From Candidatus Aegiribacteria sp. (GTDB taxonomy: Bacteria; Fermentibacterota; Fermentibacteria; Fermentibacterales; JCC-6), in the NCBI GenBank assembly GCA_030640155.1, contig DAOWJX010000084.1, positions 1-6,716 on the forward strand: DNA of 6,716 nucleotides. The letters are read 5' to 3'. A program made the translations under genes and the position numbers. The notes under the pieces were generated by a model. The model did not search any database, was not told the origin of the DNA, and was given only the letters and a program-made list of their open reading frames with translations. Positions 6,417 to 6,716 of this stretch are shown here, piece after piece (the stretch's first letter is position 1; the number at the start of each line of letters is the position of its first letter).

Positions 6417-6716
6417 ATCTCGATCCTGTTTCCAGCCATGCCTGTAACCTCGAAATCTGTCTCTATTTCCGGAGAAGCCAGTTCATCGATCACTTCCTGA
6501 GCCCCAATTTCAGATATTACTTCAAGGGTGGCTCTGGAGCCTGTAAAGTCCCGGATGATAACATCCAGAACTCCCCTGAGTCTCAGGAGTAACTCGGATC
6601 TGAGCATCTGTATCTTTGTGTAGTTCGCGTTTGACGCCACAATAACAGTTACATTCTCCCTCAGGGTCCAGCCGTCCAGAATGTCCGTCATCAGTTGATT
6701 CGCAGTGGTATCCACA
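6401..6716 (-). CDS. Hypothetical alpha/beta protein, C-terminal part only
   Basis: The reading frame enters from the right edge; the GTG at 6715-6713 is probably an internal codon, so the gene is partial. About 105 residues are visible. Predicted pattern: a strand (VTVIVAS), a helix (NYTKIQMLRSELLLRLRG), two strands (VLDVIIRDF, SRATLEVISE), a helix (AQEVIDELASPEI), and a final strand pair ending in NRIEIRF. This beta-alpha-beta-beta-alpha-beta module resembles the C-terminal repeat of some periplasmic, flagellar-assembly or LPP20-like envelope proteins, but that likeness is from memory of the pattern and is weak. It is transcribed towards the kinase, with stop codons 4 nt apart, so it is not part of the same operon. 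No function is assigned. Confidence 0.6.
   Translation of the reverse strand, partial: VDTTANQLMTDILDGWTLRENVTVIVASNANYTKIQMLRSELLLRLRGVLDVIIRDFTGSRATLEVISEIGAQEVIDELASPEIETDFEVTGMAGNRIEIRFAD

Noticed and set aside
6713..6715. GTG as the start of the minus-strand gene
   Set aside because: It sits at the window edge with no upstream sequence to assess, and the visible part looks like the C-terminal end of a longer protein.

Overview
The window reads as a compact bacterial gene cluster: five plus-strand genes packed end to end (junctions overlap by 4 or 8 nt, or leave 9 nt) and a sixth, convergent, partial gene entering from the right edge. GC is moderate (mid-40s to about 50 percent by eye). 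Short intergenic gaps, Shine-Dalgarno sites, a PAS hybrid histidine kinase with an HDFNN H-box, and a FIST protein next to its kinase suggest an environmental Gram-negative, perhaps of the former Deltaproteobacteria or a related uncultured phylum. That placement is inference only. No rRNA, tRNA, CRISPR or mobile element was seen, and no gene-free stretch exceeds 9 nt.

Layout. (1) 1-792: C-terminal part of a radical SAM protein with a SPASM-like auxiliary cysteine domain; its start lies left of the window. (2) 789-1601: GNAT-fold acyltransferase of the FeeM (N-acyl amino acid synthase) type. (3) 1611-3092: cobalamin-binding-domain radical SAM enzyme. (4) 3102-4310: FIST_N/FIST_C small-ligand sensor. 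(5) 4303-6396: hybrid histidine kinase (helical N-terminus, GAF-like, PAS, HisKA, HATPase, receiver). (6) 6716-6401, minus strand: C-terminal piece of an alpha/beta protein not firmly recognised.

The first three genes look biosynthetic: two different radical SAM chemistries around an acyltransferase expected to join a fatty acyl group to an amine. The last two look sensory. FIST domains are thought to bind small ligands such as amino acids, and FIST proteins often sit beside kinases like this one. The arrangement can be read as a make-and-sense cassette in which a modified N-acyl amino acid or similar product is the ligand. Each family call rests on visible motifs; the functional link is a hypothesis.

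The most notable non-coding signal is a perfect inverted repeat with 10-bp arms and a 2-nt spacer (2918-2939) inside the end of the cobalamin radical SAM gene. It abuts and overlaps a good sigma-70-like promoter (TTGGCA, 16 nt, TATATT; 2937-2964) about 135 nt upstream of the FIST gene. It may be an operator-controlled internal promoter that lets the sensor pair be expressed apart from the biosynthetic genes.
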